Positions 35,136 through 43,756 of a stretch of DNA of 64,000 nucleotides are shown here, piece by piece; the first letter of the stretch is position 1, and the number at the start of each line of letters is the position of its first letter. The notes below the pieces were generated by a model. The model ran no database searches and had not been told where the DNA came from. It saw only the letters and a list, made by a program, of their open reading frames with translations. The stretch comes from Actinomadura mexicana (GTDB lineage Bacteria > Actinomycetota > Actinomycetes > Streptosporangiales > Streptosporangiaceae), in contig NZ_FZNP01000010.1 in the NCBI RefSeq assembly GCF_900188105.1, positions 248,001 to 312,000 of the forward strand. Reading direction: 5' to 3'. The translations under genes were made by a program, and so were the position numbers.

Positions 35136-38100
35136 TCAGTCGCTCACCTGCCCGCCCTCGTCATGGACGGGGCAGCAGGAGCGTACGGGACAGGTGCGAC
35201 ACTTGTCGTTCGCCCTGGCCTGGAAGACGTCGCCGGCCATCCCCGTAGCGACGATCTCGACGAGCCGCTTCGGCCACTCGGGGTCGGCGTCCTCGGCGGG
35301 CGGGGGCTGCTCCTGCTCGCGCGCCTTCGCCGTGAACGCGGCCTTGCCGACCTGGATCAGCTTCGCGCCGCCCGGCTCGATCAGCCCGTGCCGCTCGAAC
35401 GCGCCGAGCATCACCGCGTACTGGTACACGCCGAGCTGCGGGTGCCGGGCCAGGTCGTCCTTCGGGACGGCGGTCGAGGAGGTCTTGATGTCGATGATGA
35501 CGGCCCGGCCCTGCTCGTCGCGCTCGGCGCGGTCGATGCGGCCCTTGATGACGACGCGGCCGAGGTCGACCTTGAACGACTCCTCCAGCGCGACGACCTC
35601 GTTGGGGTTGTCGCGGTGCCAGGCGAGGAACCTGTCGACCATCTTCGCGGCCTGCTCGCGCTGCTTCTCCGAATACCACGAGCTGCGGAACTCCAGGTCC
35701 TTCCAGATCTCGTCGAGCCGCTGCGCCACGTGCACCTCGTCGACGCCGTCGTCCGCGCCCGCCATCTCGGCGACGGCGTGGACGACCTTGCCCATCGTGC
35801 TGTACTCGTTGGGCCCGCCCTCCTGGGCGCCGACCGCCGAGGCGAGCAGCCAGCGCAGCCCGCACGTGGTGAACGCCTCGACCTGGGACGGCGAGATCGT
35901 GATGGGCTCGTCCTCGGCGAACGCGGGGCCGCCGTCGGACAGGGCGGTGATCGCGTACCAGTTCCCCGGCCTCGCGCCGCGCACGCCCGCCCGCGCCAGC
36001 CGGGCCAGGTGCCCGGCCGCCGCGCGCCGCAGCGGTTCCGGGCGGGACGGGTCGCCGACGACGGAGCGCAGGTCGGCCACCAGCGCCGACAGCGACAGCC
36101 AGCGGGTCTTCTCGTCCAGCTGGGACTGCTCGATCGCGCCGGGGAGCAGCTCGTTCAGGAAGCGGGACGGCCTCTCCTCGGTGTCGTCGCCGCCGACGGC
36201 CGTCACCACGAGCCGCCTGCGGGCGCGCGTGACCGCCACGTAGAACAGGCGCCGTTCCTCGTCGAGCATCTTGGCGGCCATCGAGGCGCCGGCGGCGGCC
36301 TCCCCGTCGGGCTCGGCCCCGGCCGCGTGCTCGATCAGCTCCTCGACGCCGAGCAGCGACCCGCGCAGCCGGACGTCGGGCCAGACGCCCTCCTGGACGC
36401 CGGCGACGACGACCACGTCCCACTCCAGGCCCTTGGCGCGGTGCGCGGTGAGGATCCGGACCGCCTCGCCCTCGGGCGCCTGCTCGGCCAGCGTGTCACC
36501 GGCGATCTCCTGGGACGCGATGTTGTCGACGAACAGCTCGGGCCCCGCCTGGGGAAGCCGGTCCACGAACCGCGCGGCATGGTCGAACAGCGCCACCACG
36601 GCGTCGAGGTCGCGGTCGGCCGCCGCGCCGCGCGTCCCGCCCTTGACGCTCTGCTCCAGCAGCGCGTCGGCCTGGCCGCTCTCCTGCCACACGGCCCACA
36701 GCACGTCCTCGGCGGTGCCGCCGTCGTGCACGCTGCGCCGCGCCACCTCGATCAGGTTCGCGATCCGCTCCGCCGGCGCGCGGACCCTCTCGTGGACGAG
36801 CACCAGCTCGCGGGGATCGTTCACCGCCGCGACCAGGAGCTCGCCCAGCGGGCGCTGCCCGCCCGACAGCTCCTCCAGGTCGCGCAGAGCACGCTTCAGG
36901 CGGCGCATCGCGAGCGCGTCGGCGCCGCCGAGCGGCCCGGTCAGGAGGTCTTCGGCCACGACCTCGTCCAGGAAGCCCTTCTTCAACGCCGCCCGCAGCA
37001 GGACCAGGAACGGGCGGACGGCGGGCTCCCCCACCAGCGGCACCTCGTCACCGGCGACGACCACCGGCACGCCGGCCTGGGCCAGCGCCCGCCGCAGCAC
37101 CGGGACCTGGCGGACCGCGCTGCGCACCAGGACCGCCATGCGCGACCACGGCACGCCGTCGAGCAGGTGGGCGCGGCGCAGCTCGTCGGCCACCAGCGCG
37201 GACTCCTGGCTCTCGGAGTCGGCGATGACCGCGCGCACCTCACCCTCGTCCAGCTCCTCCACCGGCCGCAGCGCGCGGTGCTCGGCCGCGGCGGCCGACC
37301 CGGCGGGCAGCCGCCGCGCGATGCGGCGCGAGGCGGTGAGGATCTCGGGTCCCATCCGGCGGCACGTCCGCAGCGCCACCACGGGCGCCGGGTCGCCGTC
37401 CAGGGTGGGGAAGCGGTCGGGGAACTCCTGGATGCCGCGCACGTCGGCGCCCCGGAACCCGTAGATCGACTGGTCCGGGTCGCCGACCACGACCAGGTCG
37501 CGCCCCTCGCCGGCGAGGTGGTGCAGGAGGGCCTCCTGCGCGGGGTCGGTGTCCTGGTACTCGTCCACGAACACGGCGTCGTAGGCGTCGCGCTCCCGGA
37601 TCCGCACCTCCTCGTCCGCGAGCATGCCCGCGGCCAGGTGGATCAGCTCGCCGTAGTCGTAGGTGGGGACGGGATCGAGCAGGAAACGGTCCACGTACCG
37701 CTCCATGAACCCGCCGATGGCGGCCCAGTCGTCGCGGCCCCTCACGCGTCCGAGAGCGGCGAGGTCCTCCGCGGCGTACTGCCGCTCGACGGCGCGCAGG
37801 GCGAAGTCGCGCAGCTCCTCGGCGAACCCCCGTGTCGCCAGGGCGGCCCTCAGCCGCTCCGGCCAGTCGCGGGCGCCGTCCGCGAGCTCTCCCTCCAGCA
37901 GCCGCCGCACCTCCAGCAGCTGCTCCGGCCCGGACAGCAGCCGGGGGGCCGGTTCCTCGTTCAGCACGGCGTCCCGCCGGATCAGCGCGTACGCGTAGCT
38001 GTGGAAGGTGAGCGCGAGGGGCGTGCGCGTGGTCCGCTGAAGGCGGCCGGTGATGCGCTCCCGCAGCTCCCCCGCCGCCTTGCGGCTGAACGTCAGGACG

Positions 38101-38309
38101 AGCACCCGCTCGGGGTCGGCGCCGCGGTTCTCGATACGGTCGACGACCGCCTCCACGATCGTCGTCGTCTTCCCGGTGCCCGGCCCCGCCAGCACCAGCA
38201 TCGGCCCGCCGGCGTGCTCGACCACCCGCCGCTGCTGCTCGTCGAGCACAGGCGGGACGCTCCGCGCGGGACCCGCGCGGCGCACGAGACGGTAGGAAGC
38301 TGACGGCAC
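35136..38309 (-). CDS. adnA: AdnA subunit of the AdnAB helicase-nuclease
   Basis: 1057 residues, matching mycobacterial AdnA (about 1050). The motor has LAGPGTGKTTTI near residue 35, VFVDEYQDTDPAQ, GDPDQSIYGFRGAD, TAHRAKGLEWDVVVV and VAVTRARRRLVV. The nuclease domain has MGKVVHAVAE, KGRIDRAE, IIDIKTS and QLGVYQYAV. Cysteines in FTTCGLRW and CRTCPVRSCC form the predicted Fe-S cluster typical of AddB/AdnA-type nucleases. The GTG start gives the family N-terminus YRLVRR; no Shine-Dalgarno is visible. First gene of the adnAB operon. Confidence 0.94.
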   Translation of the reverse strand: MPSASYRLVRRAGPARSVPPVLDEQQRRVVEHAGGPMLVLAGPGTGKTTTIVEAVVDRIENRGADPERVLVLTFSRKAAGELRERITGRLQRTTRTPLALTFHSYAYALIRRDAVLNEEPAPRLLSGPEQLLEVRRLLEGELADGARDWPERLRAALATRGFAEELRDFALRAVERQYAAEDLAALGRVRGRDDWAAIGGFMERYVDRFLLDPVPTYDYGELIHLAAGMLADEEVRIRERDAYDAVFVDEYQDTDPAQEALLHHLAGEGRDLVVVGDPDQSIYGFRGADVRGIQEFPDRFPTLDGDPAPVVALRTCRRMGPEILTASRRIARRLPAGSAAAAEHRALRPVEELDEGEVRAVIADSESQESALVADELRRAHLLDGVPWSRMAVLVRSAVRQVPVLRRALAQAGVPVVVAGDEVPLVGEPAVRPFLVLLRAALKKGFLDEVVAEDLLTGPLGGADALAMRRLKRALRDLEELSGGQRPLGELLVAAVNDPRELVLVHERVRAPAERIANLIEVARRSVHDGGTAEDVLWAVWQESGQADALLEQSVKGGTRGAAADRDLDAVVALFDHAARFVDRLPQAGPELFVDNIASQEIAGDTLAEQAPEGEAVRILTAHRAKGLEWDVVVVAGVQEGVWPDVRLRGSLLGVEELIEHAAGAEPDGEAAAGASMAAKMLDEERRLFYVAVTRARRRLVVTAVGGDDTEERPSRFLNELLPGAIEQSQLDEKTRWLSLSALVADLRSVVGDPSRPEPLRRAAAGHLARLARAGVRGARPGNWYAITALSDGGPAFAEDEPITISPSQVEAFTTCGLRWLLASAVGAQEGGPNEYSTMGKVVHAVAEMAGADDGVDEVHVAQRLDEIWKDLEFRSSWYSEKQREQAAKMVDRFLAWHRDNPNEVVALEESFKVDLGRVVIKGRIDRAERDEQGRAVIIDIKTSSTAVPKDDLARHPQLGVYQYAVMLGAFERHGLIEPGGAKLIQVGKAAFTAKAREQEQPPPAEDADPEWPKRLVEIVATGMAGDVFQARANDKCRTCPVRSCCPVHDEGGQVSD

Positions 38310-38457
38310 AACAGTTCATTGGAACAGATCAAGAGGCCGGATCTGACCACAACGCACTCATGGTGCACGAGAGAAAACCCACGAACGCGACGACCTCGGC
38401 CCCACCCCGACCCCCGCGACAACCTCCATGCCCGCGATCGCGTCCGAAGGCAGGCAA

Positions 38458-38760
38458 TCAACACAGCCATCTGGCGCGGGCCATGTCGACGCGGCGCCCG
38501 TCCGGGCGCAGGGGCGTCCCCTCGGCCCGGTAGTTCTCGTGGGCCTGGATCTCGTGGCCGCTCGGCGGGTTCCCGTCCGCGCGGATCACCCGCCACCAGG
38601 GGACGGCGCCCCCGTACAGCGACATCACGCGCCCGACCTGCCGCGGCCCGCCCCGCCCGACCAGCTCGGCGACGTCGCCGTAGGACAGGACGCGGCCCGG
38701 CGGGATGCGCTCCACCGCGTCCAGCACCGCCTCGGCGTACTCGTCAGGTTCGGACCACAT
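38458..38760 (-). CDS. Alkyltransferase-like protein (ATL), MGMT-family DNA-binding repair protein
   Basis: 100 residues, the MGMT C-terminal DNA-binding fold only. The active-site block that reads PCHRV in O6-alkylguanine transferases is PWWRV here, so the alkyl-acceptor Cys is replaced by Trp, the hallmark of ATL proteins. ATLs flip alkylated bases and channel them to nucleotide excision repair. Family features RVLSYGDVA and the HEIQAHENY block are present. Located upstream of adnA as Rv3204 is near Rv3202c. Confidence 0.9.
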   Translation of the reverse strand: MWSEPDEYAEAVLDAVERIPPGRVLSYGDVAELVGRGGPRQVGRVMSLYGGAVPWWRVIRADGNPPSGHEIQAHENYRAEGTPLRPDGRRVDMARARWLC

Positions 38761-38764
38761 CCGC

Positions 38765-40030
38765 TCATTCTCCCGGATCGCGCTCGCCGCGCACCAGGAC
38801 GGCGGCGCCCGCCAGGCCGAGCAGGGACAGCGCGCAGATCAGCAGGTAGGTGAGGACGAGCCCGCCCGAGCGGTGCACGACCTGGACGGGGCGGACCGGA
38901 CCGGTCGCGAACCGCTTCCCGGCCGGCAGGCCCGCGCCGCCCGTCCGCGCCCCCGCCAGGGTGTCGGACGCGGCGAGCGCGGCGGCGGCGTCGACCCGCC
39001 CGAACCCGACGCCCCGGTCGTAGCCGCGCGCCGGACGGTTCCCGGTGCTCGCCACGATCGCCTGCGTGACCAGCGCGGGGGCGAGGCCGCGGTGGCGTGA
39101 GCGGATGAGCGCGGCGACGCCGGAGACGAACGCGGTCGCCGGGCTCGTGCCGTCCCCGATCCAGTACCGACCGTCCGGGCCCGCGCCGATGATCTGCACG
39201 CCGGGCGCGGACACGACGACGCCGGAGTTGCGGTTGGAGAACCCGGCGTGCCGGCCCCGCGCGTCCACGGCGGCCACGGAGACGACGCCGGGGAACGACG
39301 CGGGGTAGAAGTACCTGGCGGACCCGCCGCTGCCGGGCCGGCGGGCGCCGCGCGCCGGGGCGGACCGGCCTCCCACTCCGCGCGGATCGTCCTCGGCTCC
39401 GCTGTTGCCCGCGGCCGCGACCACCACGACGTTCCTGCTGATCGCGTAGGCGACGGCGTCGCGCTCGCGCGGCGTGGGGTAGGAGCGGCCGAGCGACAGG
39501 TTGACCACGTCGGCGCCGTGGTCGACGGCGTACCGGATGCCCTGGGCGATCGTCCCGGTGTAGCGCCCGCCGCCGGTGAACTCCGCGAAACCCGGCTCGT
39601 CGCGTTCCAGGATCACCCGCAGGGACAGCAGCCGCGCCCCGGGCGCGACGCCGACGACCCCCTCGGCGCCGCCGGGGCCGTGCCCGTGCCCGGCGATGAT
39701 CGACGCCATGTTGGTGCCGTGCAGCCGCTTCGGCGCGACGCCGGGCGGGTTCGCGCCGCGCGTGTAGTCGGGCCCGGCGGTGACCGAGCCGGCGAGGTCG
39801 GCCTGGCCGGCGTCCACGCCCGAGTCGAGGACGGCGACGGTCGTGCCGCCGCCCTTGGACGTCTCCCAGGCGCGCGGCACGTTCAGCGTCTCCAGGACGG
39901 GCGTGACCGCGTCCCGCACCGGGTCGGAGGCGAGGGCGGCGCCGCGGGGTCCGGCGGCGCGGGCCGCCGGCGCGGCGGGGGCCAGGGCCAGCGCCAGCGC
40001 GGCGGCCCCGGCGGCGGCGCGCCTCAGCAC
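38765..40030 (-). CDS. Mycosin-like S8 subtilisin protease, module 2
   Basis: 421 residues with an Ala-rich N-terminal signal peptide and a C-terminal transmembrane helix (LLICALSLLGLAGAAVLV) plus short basic tail, the mycosin layout. Catalytic triad: Asp in AVLDSGVD, His in LHGTNMAS and Ser in GDGTSPATAF; oxyanion Asn in AAAGNSG. Mycosins process or support type VII secretion, but no Esx, EccB or EccC gene is here. GTG 40030 has GGGAG 5 bases upstream; its start lies inside the 3' end of the preceding paired gene. Confidence 0.9.
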   Translation of the reverse strand: MLRRAAAGAAALALALAPAAPAARAAGPRGAALASDPVRDAVTPVLETLNVPRAWETSKGGGTTVAVLDSGVDAGQADLAGSVTAGPDYTRGANPPGVAPKRLHGTNMASIIAGHGHGPGGAEGVVGVAPGARLLSLRVILERDEPGFAEFTGGGRYTGTIAQGIRYAVDHGADVVNLSLGRSYPTPRERDAVAYAISRNVVVVAAAGNSGAEDDPRGVGGRSAPARGARRPGSGGSARYFYPASFPGVVSVAAVDARGRHAGFSNRNSGVVVSAPGVQIIGAGPDGRYWIGDGTSPATAFVSGVAALIRSRHRGLAPALVTQAIVASTGNRPARGYDRGVGFGRVDAAAALAASDTLAGARTGGAGLPAGKRFATGPVRPVQVVHRSGGLVLTYLLICALSLLGLAGAAVLVRGERDPGE

Positions 40031-40794
40031 CGCCACTCCCGGGTGCCGCAGCGGACCGCCGCCGGGGCGGCCAGCGGCCGCAGGACGCCCTGGACGAGCT
40101 GCGGGGCCAGCTCGGCCGCGTCGGCCAGGGAGCCGCGCATCGCGGGACGCCCGTCGGCGTAACCGGCCGTCGCCGCGACCACGTACGGGCCGCGCTGCGC
40201 GGCGGTGGACGCCTGCCGGGCCGCGTCCCCGAACCGGGCGGCCACCGATCCCGCGAGGGGCAGCGCGCGCAGTCCCGGACCCGGCCTGCGGGACGGGAAC
40301 CAGGCGACGGCCTCCCGCGCGGCCCGCTCGTCCGGGAAGACGACCACGCCGACCGTGACCGCGAGGCCCTGCGCCTGGTCCAGGTAGGTGGCGCGCAGCG
40401 CGGCGCGGCAGCGGCGGGCCGTCAGGGTCCGGGCGAACGCGTCGTCCACGGCCGTCTCGCAGCGGGTGTCGGGGCCGATCCCCACCCGGCGGGCCGTCTC
40501 GGCGGACGCCTGGCCGAGCCGGTAGGAGAGGCCCGCGGGGAAGATCCGCCCGGCGGTCCACGTCCGGTAGCGGCCGGACAGCTCCGCCGTCGCGGCCCCC
40601 GCGCGCTCGGCCGGGGTGGGGGGGCGGGTCAGCTCGGCGGTCAGCCGCACCCCTGCGACGACGAGGACGGTCGCGCACACCGGCGCGGCCACCAGCGCGA
40701 CCGTCCTGCGGGAGACCCGCCGCCCGGCGCCCGGTCCCGGGTCGCCGTCCGGGGCGGAGATCTCGGCGCGCGACACCAGCGGAGCGTAGCCCAA
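40024..40794 (-). CDS. Membrane-anchored Cys-containing protein paired with mycosin, module 2
   Basis: 256 residues with one transmembrane helix near residues 33-52 (VALVAAPVCATVLVVAGVRL) and a large extracytoplasmic domain. Shared with the module 1 paralogue are a cysteine pair (GIGPDTRC and ARRC), LRATYLDQAQG, VTVGVVVFPD, GPYVV and the terminal EWRC, so four cysteines could form disulfides. No known family recognised. Overlaps the mycosin start by 7 bp and follows the module 1 mycosin by 6 bp. Confidence 0.75.
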   Translation of the reverse strand: MGYAPLVSRAEISAPDGDPGPGAGRRVSRRTVALVAAPVCATVLVVAGVRLTAELTRPPTPAERAGAATAELSGRYRTWTAGRIFPAGLSYRLGQASAETARRVGIGPDTRCETAVDDAFARTLTARRCRAALRATYLDQAQGLAVTVGVVVFPDERAAREAVAWFPSRRPGPGLRALPLAGSVAARFGDAARQASTAAQRGPYVVAATAGYADGRPAMRGSLADAAELAPQLVQGVLRPLAAPAAVRCGTREWRC

Positions 40795-40800
40795 GGCGGC

Positions 40801-42039
40801 TCAGGACGGGGCGACGGGAGGCCGCCCGGGGTGGCGGCGCCGGAACGCGACCGCGAGCGCGAGCCCCCCGGCCGTCCCGCCGAGCCCGAGGAGCACGATC
40901 GCGATGATCAGCGGGCGGACCCAGAAGGGCCGGGCGATGACCTCCACCGGGCCGGGGTCCTGCTTCCCGAACCGCTGCCCGGCGGGCTTGGCCTGCGCCG
41001 GGCCGGGCGACGTCGAGGCCAGCGAGTCCGCGGCCGACAGGGCGCGGGCCGCGTGCACCTCCCCGAACCCGACCTCGGGGTCGTAGCCGCCGGACGGGCC
41101 GTGCCGGGTGCTCTGGATCAGCGCCTGCGCGACCAGCCCGGGCGCCATCCGGGGATGCTTCGCGCGGACCAGCGCCGCGATCCCGGCGACGATGGCGCTG
41201 GCGTCGCTGGTGCCGTCGCTCGTGAAGTACCGTCCGCCCGGCGCCCCCACGGGCAGGCCCGCGCCCGGCGCCGACAGCAGCACCGAGTAGTTGCGGTTGG
41301 AGAACGGCGCGCGGGCGTGGCCGGGCTCGGTCGCCGCGACCGCGATCACGCCGGGGTAGGACGCCGGGTAGGAGTAGGGGGCGAAGCCGTCGCCGTCCAG
41401 CAGCCGGTCCTCGTCGCCGTCGTTGCCGACGGCGGAGACCACCACGATGCCCTTGCCGATGGCGTAGCCGACGGCCGCGCGCTCGGCGGGGTTGTCGTCC
41501 CGGCTGCCGAGCGACAGGTTGATGACCTCGGCGCCGTGGTCGGCGGCGTAGCGGATGCCGCGCGCGACCGCGTTCTTCGCGCTGCCCGCCGCCCGGAAGC
41601 GGCGGTAGCTGGCGTCCTCCGGCTCGCCGATCGTCCGGACGGCGAGGATGCGCGCCTGCGGGGCCATGCCGATGACCCCCGAGCCGCCGCCCGGCCCGTG
41701 GCCCTGCCCGGCGATCAGCGTCGACATCCCGGTGCCGTGCAGCCGCGCGGGCGTCGTCCCGGCGTCGATCTCGGCGAGCATGTTGGGGCCGACGGTGACC
41801 TTGCCGCGCAAGTCCGGCTGGGTGGGGTCGACGCCCGAGTCGACGACCCCGACCGTCACGCCGGCGCCCTTGGTCACCTTCCAGGCGGTCTCCATGCCGA
41901 GCAGGGAGAGGATGGGACGCTGCCCGTCCCGGACCACGTCCGCGTGCGCGTGCACGGGCATCAGCCAGCTCCCGGCCAGCACCGCCGCTCCCACCGCCGC
42001 CGGCGCGCCGCGACGCCTCACCCGCGCCCCCCTCAGCAT
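40801..42039 (-). CDS. Mycosin-like S8 subtilisin protease, module 1
   Basis: 412 residues: signal peptide ending about HAHAD, subtilisin domain and a C-terminal transmembrane helix with basic tail. Catalytic Asp in GVVDSGVDP, His in LHGTGMST, Ser in DGTSDASAIV; Asn in AVGNDGD. The Ser motif has Ala where subtilases usually have GTSMAxP. Start ATG 42039 overlaps the stop of the upstream paired gene by 7 bp. Tandem paralogue of the 38.8-40.0 kb protease. Confidence 0.9.
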   Translation of the reverse strand: MLRGARVRRRGAPAAVGAAVLAGSWLMPVHAHADVVRDGQRPILSLLGMETAWKVTKGAGVTVGVVDSGVDPTQPDLRGKVTVGPNMLAEIDAGTTPARLHGTGMSTLIAGQGHGPGGGSGVIGMAPQARILAVRTIGEPEDASYRRFRAAGSAKNAVARGIRYAADHGAEVINLSLGSRDDNPAERAAVGYAIGKGIVVVSAVGNDGDEDRLLDGDGFAPYSYPASYPGVIAVAATEPGHARAPFSNRNYSVLLSAPGAGLPVGAPGGRYFTSDGTSDASAIVAGIAALVRAKHPRMAPGLVAQALIQSTRHGPSGGYDPEVGFGEVHAARALSAADSLASTSPGPAQAKPAGQRFGKQDPGPVEVIARPFWVRPLIIAIVLLGLGGTAGGLALAVAFRRRHPGRPPVAPS

Positions 42040-42956
42040 CGCCACTCGGGCAGGTCGCAGTCGGGCAGCGGCTTGGCCGACAGCGTCCGCGCGATCGTGC
42101 GGGCGATCTGCGGGGACACTGCGAACGGCTCGCCGGGGCGCTCCTTCTTGATCGCGGTGGCGGGGCGGCCGTCGGCCTGGCCGGAGGTCGTCAGCACGAC
42201 GTACGGGCCGCCGCGGTCGACCGTCCGGTCCTGCCTGGCCTCGTCGGTGAAGCGGGCGGACGCCGTGCCCGGGAACGCGGCGGCGTGCAGCGCGGGGCGG
42301 ACGGAGCCCGTCCCGTCCGGGCCGTGCGAGCCGGGCAACTCCTTGTAGGCCCGGTCGGCCTTCCACGGGTCGGGGAACGCCACCACGCCGACGGTGACGA
42401 CGACGCCCTGCAACTGGTCGACGTAGGTCGCGCGCAGGACGGCCAGGCAGCCGTGCCGGGCGATCGTCGTCGCGATCTCCTCGTCCACGCCCTGGACGCA
42501 GCCGGCGTCCGGGACGATCCCCGTCCGGGACGCGTACTCGGTGCGGTTGCCCGGCGGCCGGTAGCCGAGCCGATCGGGGAAGACCCGCCGCGCGGGCCAT
42601 GCCTCCCAGCGGCGCGCGACCTCCCTGTTCGCTGCGATCTGGAGTTCGGCGTTGGTGGGCTCGCGCTTGAGGGTCGTCCACGCGCCGAAGAACGAGATGC
42701 CCGTGGTGACGAGGTAGCAGCAGCCGACGACCAGCGCCGTGATCGTCCACTGGCGGCCGGTCAGCCCCAGCACCGTCGGCGGGCCGCCGGCGCCCAGCGG
42801 TCGCGGCGGCACCCCGGGCGGGCGCGCCGGCCCGGCGTAGGGGTTCGCGGGTCCTGGCGGAGCCGGCGGGCCGGGCGGGCGGAAGCCGCCGGGCATGCCG
42901 TGCCGGCGCGGGGACCGCGGCGGGGGCGGCTGCTGGGAGGGGGGCAGGAATGCCAC
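42033..42956 (-). CDS. Pro-rich membrane-anchored protein paired with mycosin, module 1
   Basis: 307 residues. The first 65 residues are a Pro/Gly-rich cytoplasmic tail, then a transmembrane helix (ITALVVGCCYLVTTGISFF) and an extracytoplasmic domain paralogous to the module 2 protein (LRATYVDQLQG, VTVGVVAFPD, GPYVV, terminal EWRC). GTG 42956 lies 8 bases after a TAATCT -10-like element, suggesting a leaderless transcript; TTG 42965 is an alternative. First gene of the four-gene mycosin operon. Function unknown. Confidence 0.75.
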   Translation of the reverse strand: MAFLPPSQQPPPPRSPRRHGMPGGFRPPGPPAPPGPANPYAGPARPPGVPPRPLGAGGPPTVLGLTGRQWTITALVVGCCYLVTTGISFFGAWTTLKREPTNAELQIAANREVARRWEAWPARRVFPDRLGYRPPGNRTEYASRTGIVPDAGCVQGVDEEIATTIARHGCLAVLRATYVDQLQGVVVTVGVVAFPDPWKADRAYKELPGSHGPDGTGSVRPALHAAAFPGTASARFTDEARQDRTVDRGGPYVVLTTSGQADGRPATAIKKERPGEPFAVSPQIARTIARTLSAKPLPDCDLPEWRC

Positions 42957-43097
42957 AACAGTCAAGATTAACGGCGCTTCATGACATTCCGCCTGTCATC
43001 CCGCGAAGGCCGCCCTCATTCCCCGGCGGAGAGACGGATGAGGCCCCTCCTCAGAGGGGCCCCGGTCCACGCGGCGCCGCGGCCAGAGGTCCGCGGA

Positions 43098-43289
43098 TCA
43101 CTCCACGGTCCGCTTCGCCTCCCTGGCGGCGTCCTTGGCCTTCTCGCCGACCTGCTTGACGCCGCCGGACGCGCGGTCGCTCTTGCCCTCGGCCTCCAGG
43201 TTCGGGTCGCCGGACTGCCGTCCGGCCTCCTCCTTGCCCCGGCCCTTGGCCTGCTGCGCCTTGTTCTTCAGCTTGTCGAGGAAACCCAT
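43098..43289 (-). CDS. CsbD family small stress protein
   Basis: 63 residues, very hydrophilic, rich in Lys, Glu, Gly and Ala. The pattern KAQQAKGRGKEEAG and LEAEGKSDRASGGVKQVGEK matches the CsbD/UPF0337 family of general-stress proteins of unknown mechanism. GAGGAGGAG lies immediately upstream of the ATG. The next upstream small gene encodes a protein with a similar MGF-x-KLK start. Confidence 0.88.
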   Translation of the reverse strand: MGFLDKLKNKAQQAKGRGKEEAGRQSGDPNLEAEGKSDRASGGVKQVGEKAKDAAREAKRTVE

Positions 43290-43345
43290 GGCTCCTCCTC
43301 CTGTACGGAGCGTTGTACAACCGGCTATGCCCCCGATGGCCCGGA

Positions 43346-43537
43346 TTATGCGGACGTCCGGGTGCCGCGGCGCAGCCGCTCCGCCTCCTCGTGGATGAGG
43401 GCTTCGGTCTCCAGGAGCTTCGCCTCGGCCTGCTCCGTGCGCATCGCCGCCCGCCGCTCGCGTGCGCTCGGCTTGCGCCGCCTCCCCGCCGTCCGGCGGC
43501 CGGCCCGTTCACCCTTGAGCTTCTTCATGAACCCCAC
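43346..43537 (-). CDS. Small basic helical protein
   Basis: 63 residues, strongly basic in the first half and Glu-rich helical in the second, beginning MGFMKKLKGER, reminiscent of the CsbD gene start (MGFLDKLKNK). GTG 43537 has GAGAGG 8 bases upstream. Same length and strand as the csbD-like gene 56 bp downstream. No family recognised. Confidence 0.6.
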   Translation of the reverse strand: MGFMKKLKGERAGRRTAGRRRKPSARERRAAMRTEQAEAKLLETEALIHEEAERLRRGTRTSA

Positions 43538-43756
43538 GCCCGTCACCTCTCCTCACCCGCGGCCGGCCCGTTCGCCGGCTCCGCGCCCGTACGGTGCCCC
43601 TTTTAAGGCGATCCATTCCGGTACCGGGGGAGACACAGGCAACCGTCCGGCAGGCGGCTGCGGGGAATGCCGCAGCACATGGCAAGGTTGTGCCGTGGGA
43701 GGACGAAGACGTCCCGCCGTCCCCGAACGCCGAGCGCCAGCACAGGAGCATTCACC

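Noticed and set aside
31619..38303. Two plus-strand frames over 1000 codons opposite adnA and adnB
   Set aside because: High-GC shadow frames; repetitive Arg/Gly/Asp composition and no motifs, whereas adnA and adnB have complete helicase and nuclease motifs.
38765..42965. Type VII secretion (ESX) locus
   Set aside because: Only mycosin-like proteases are present; EccA-E, WXG100 and PE/PPE genes are absent in the window.
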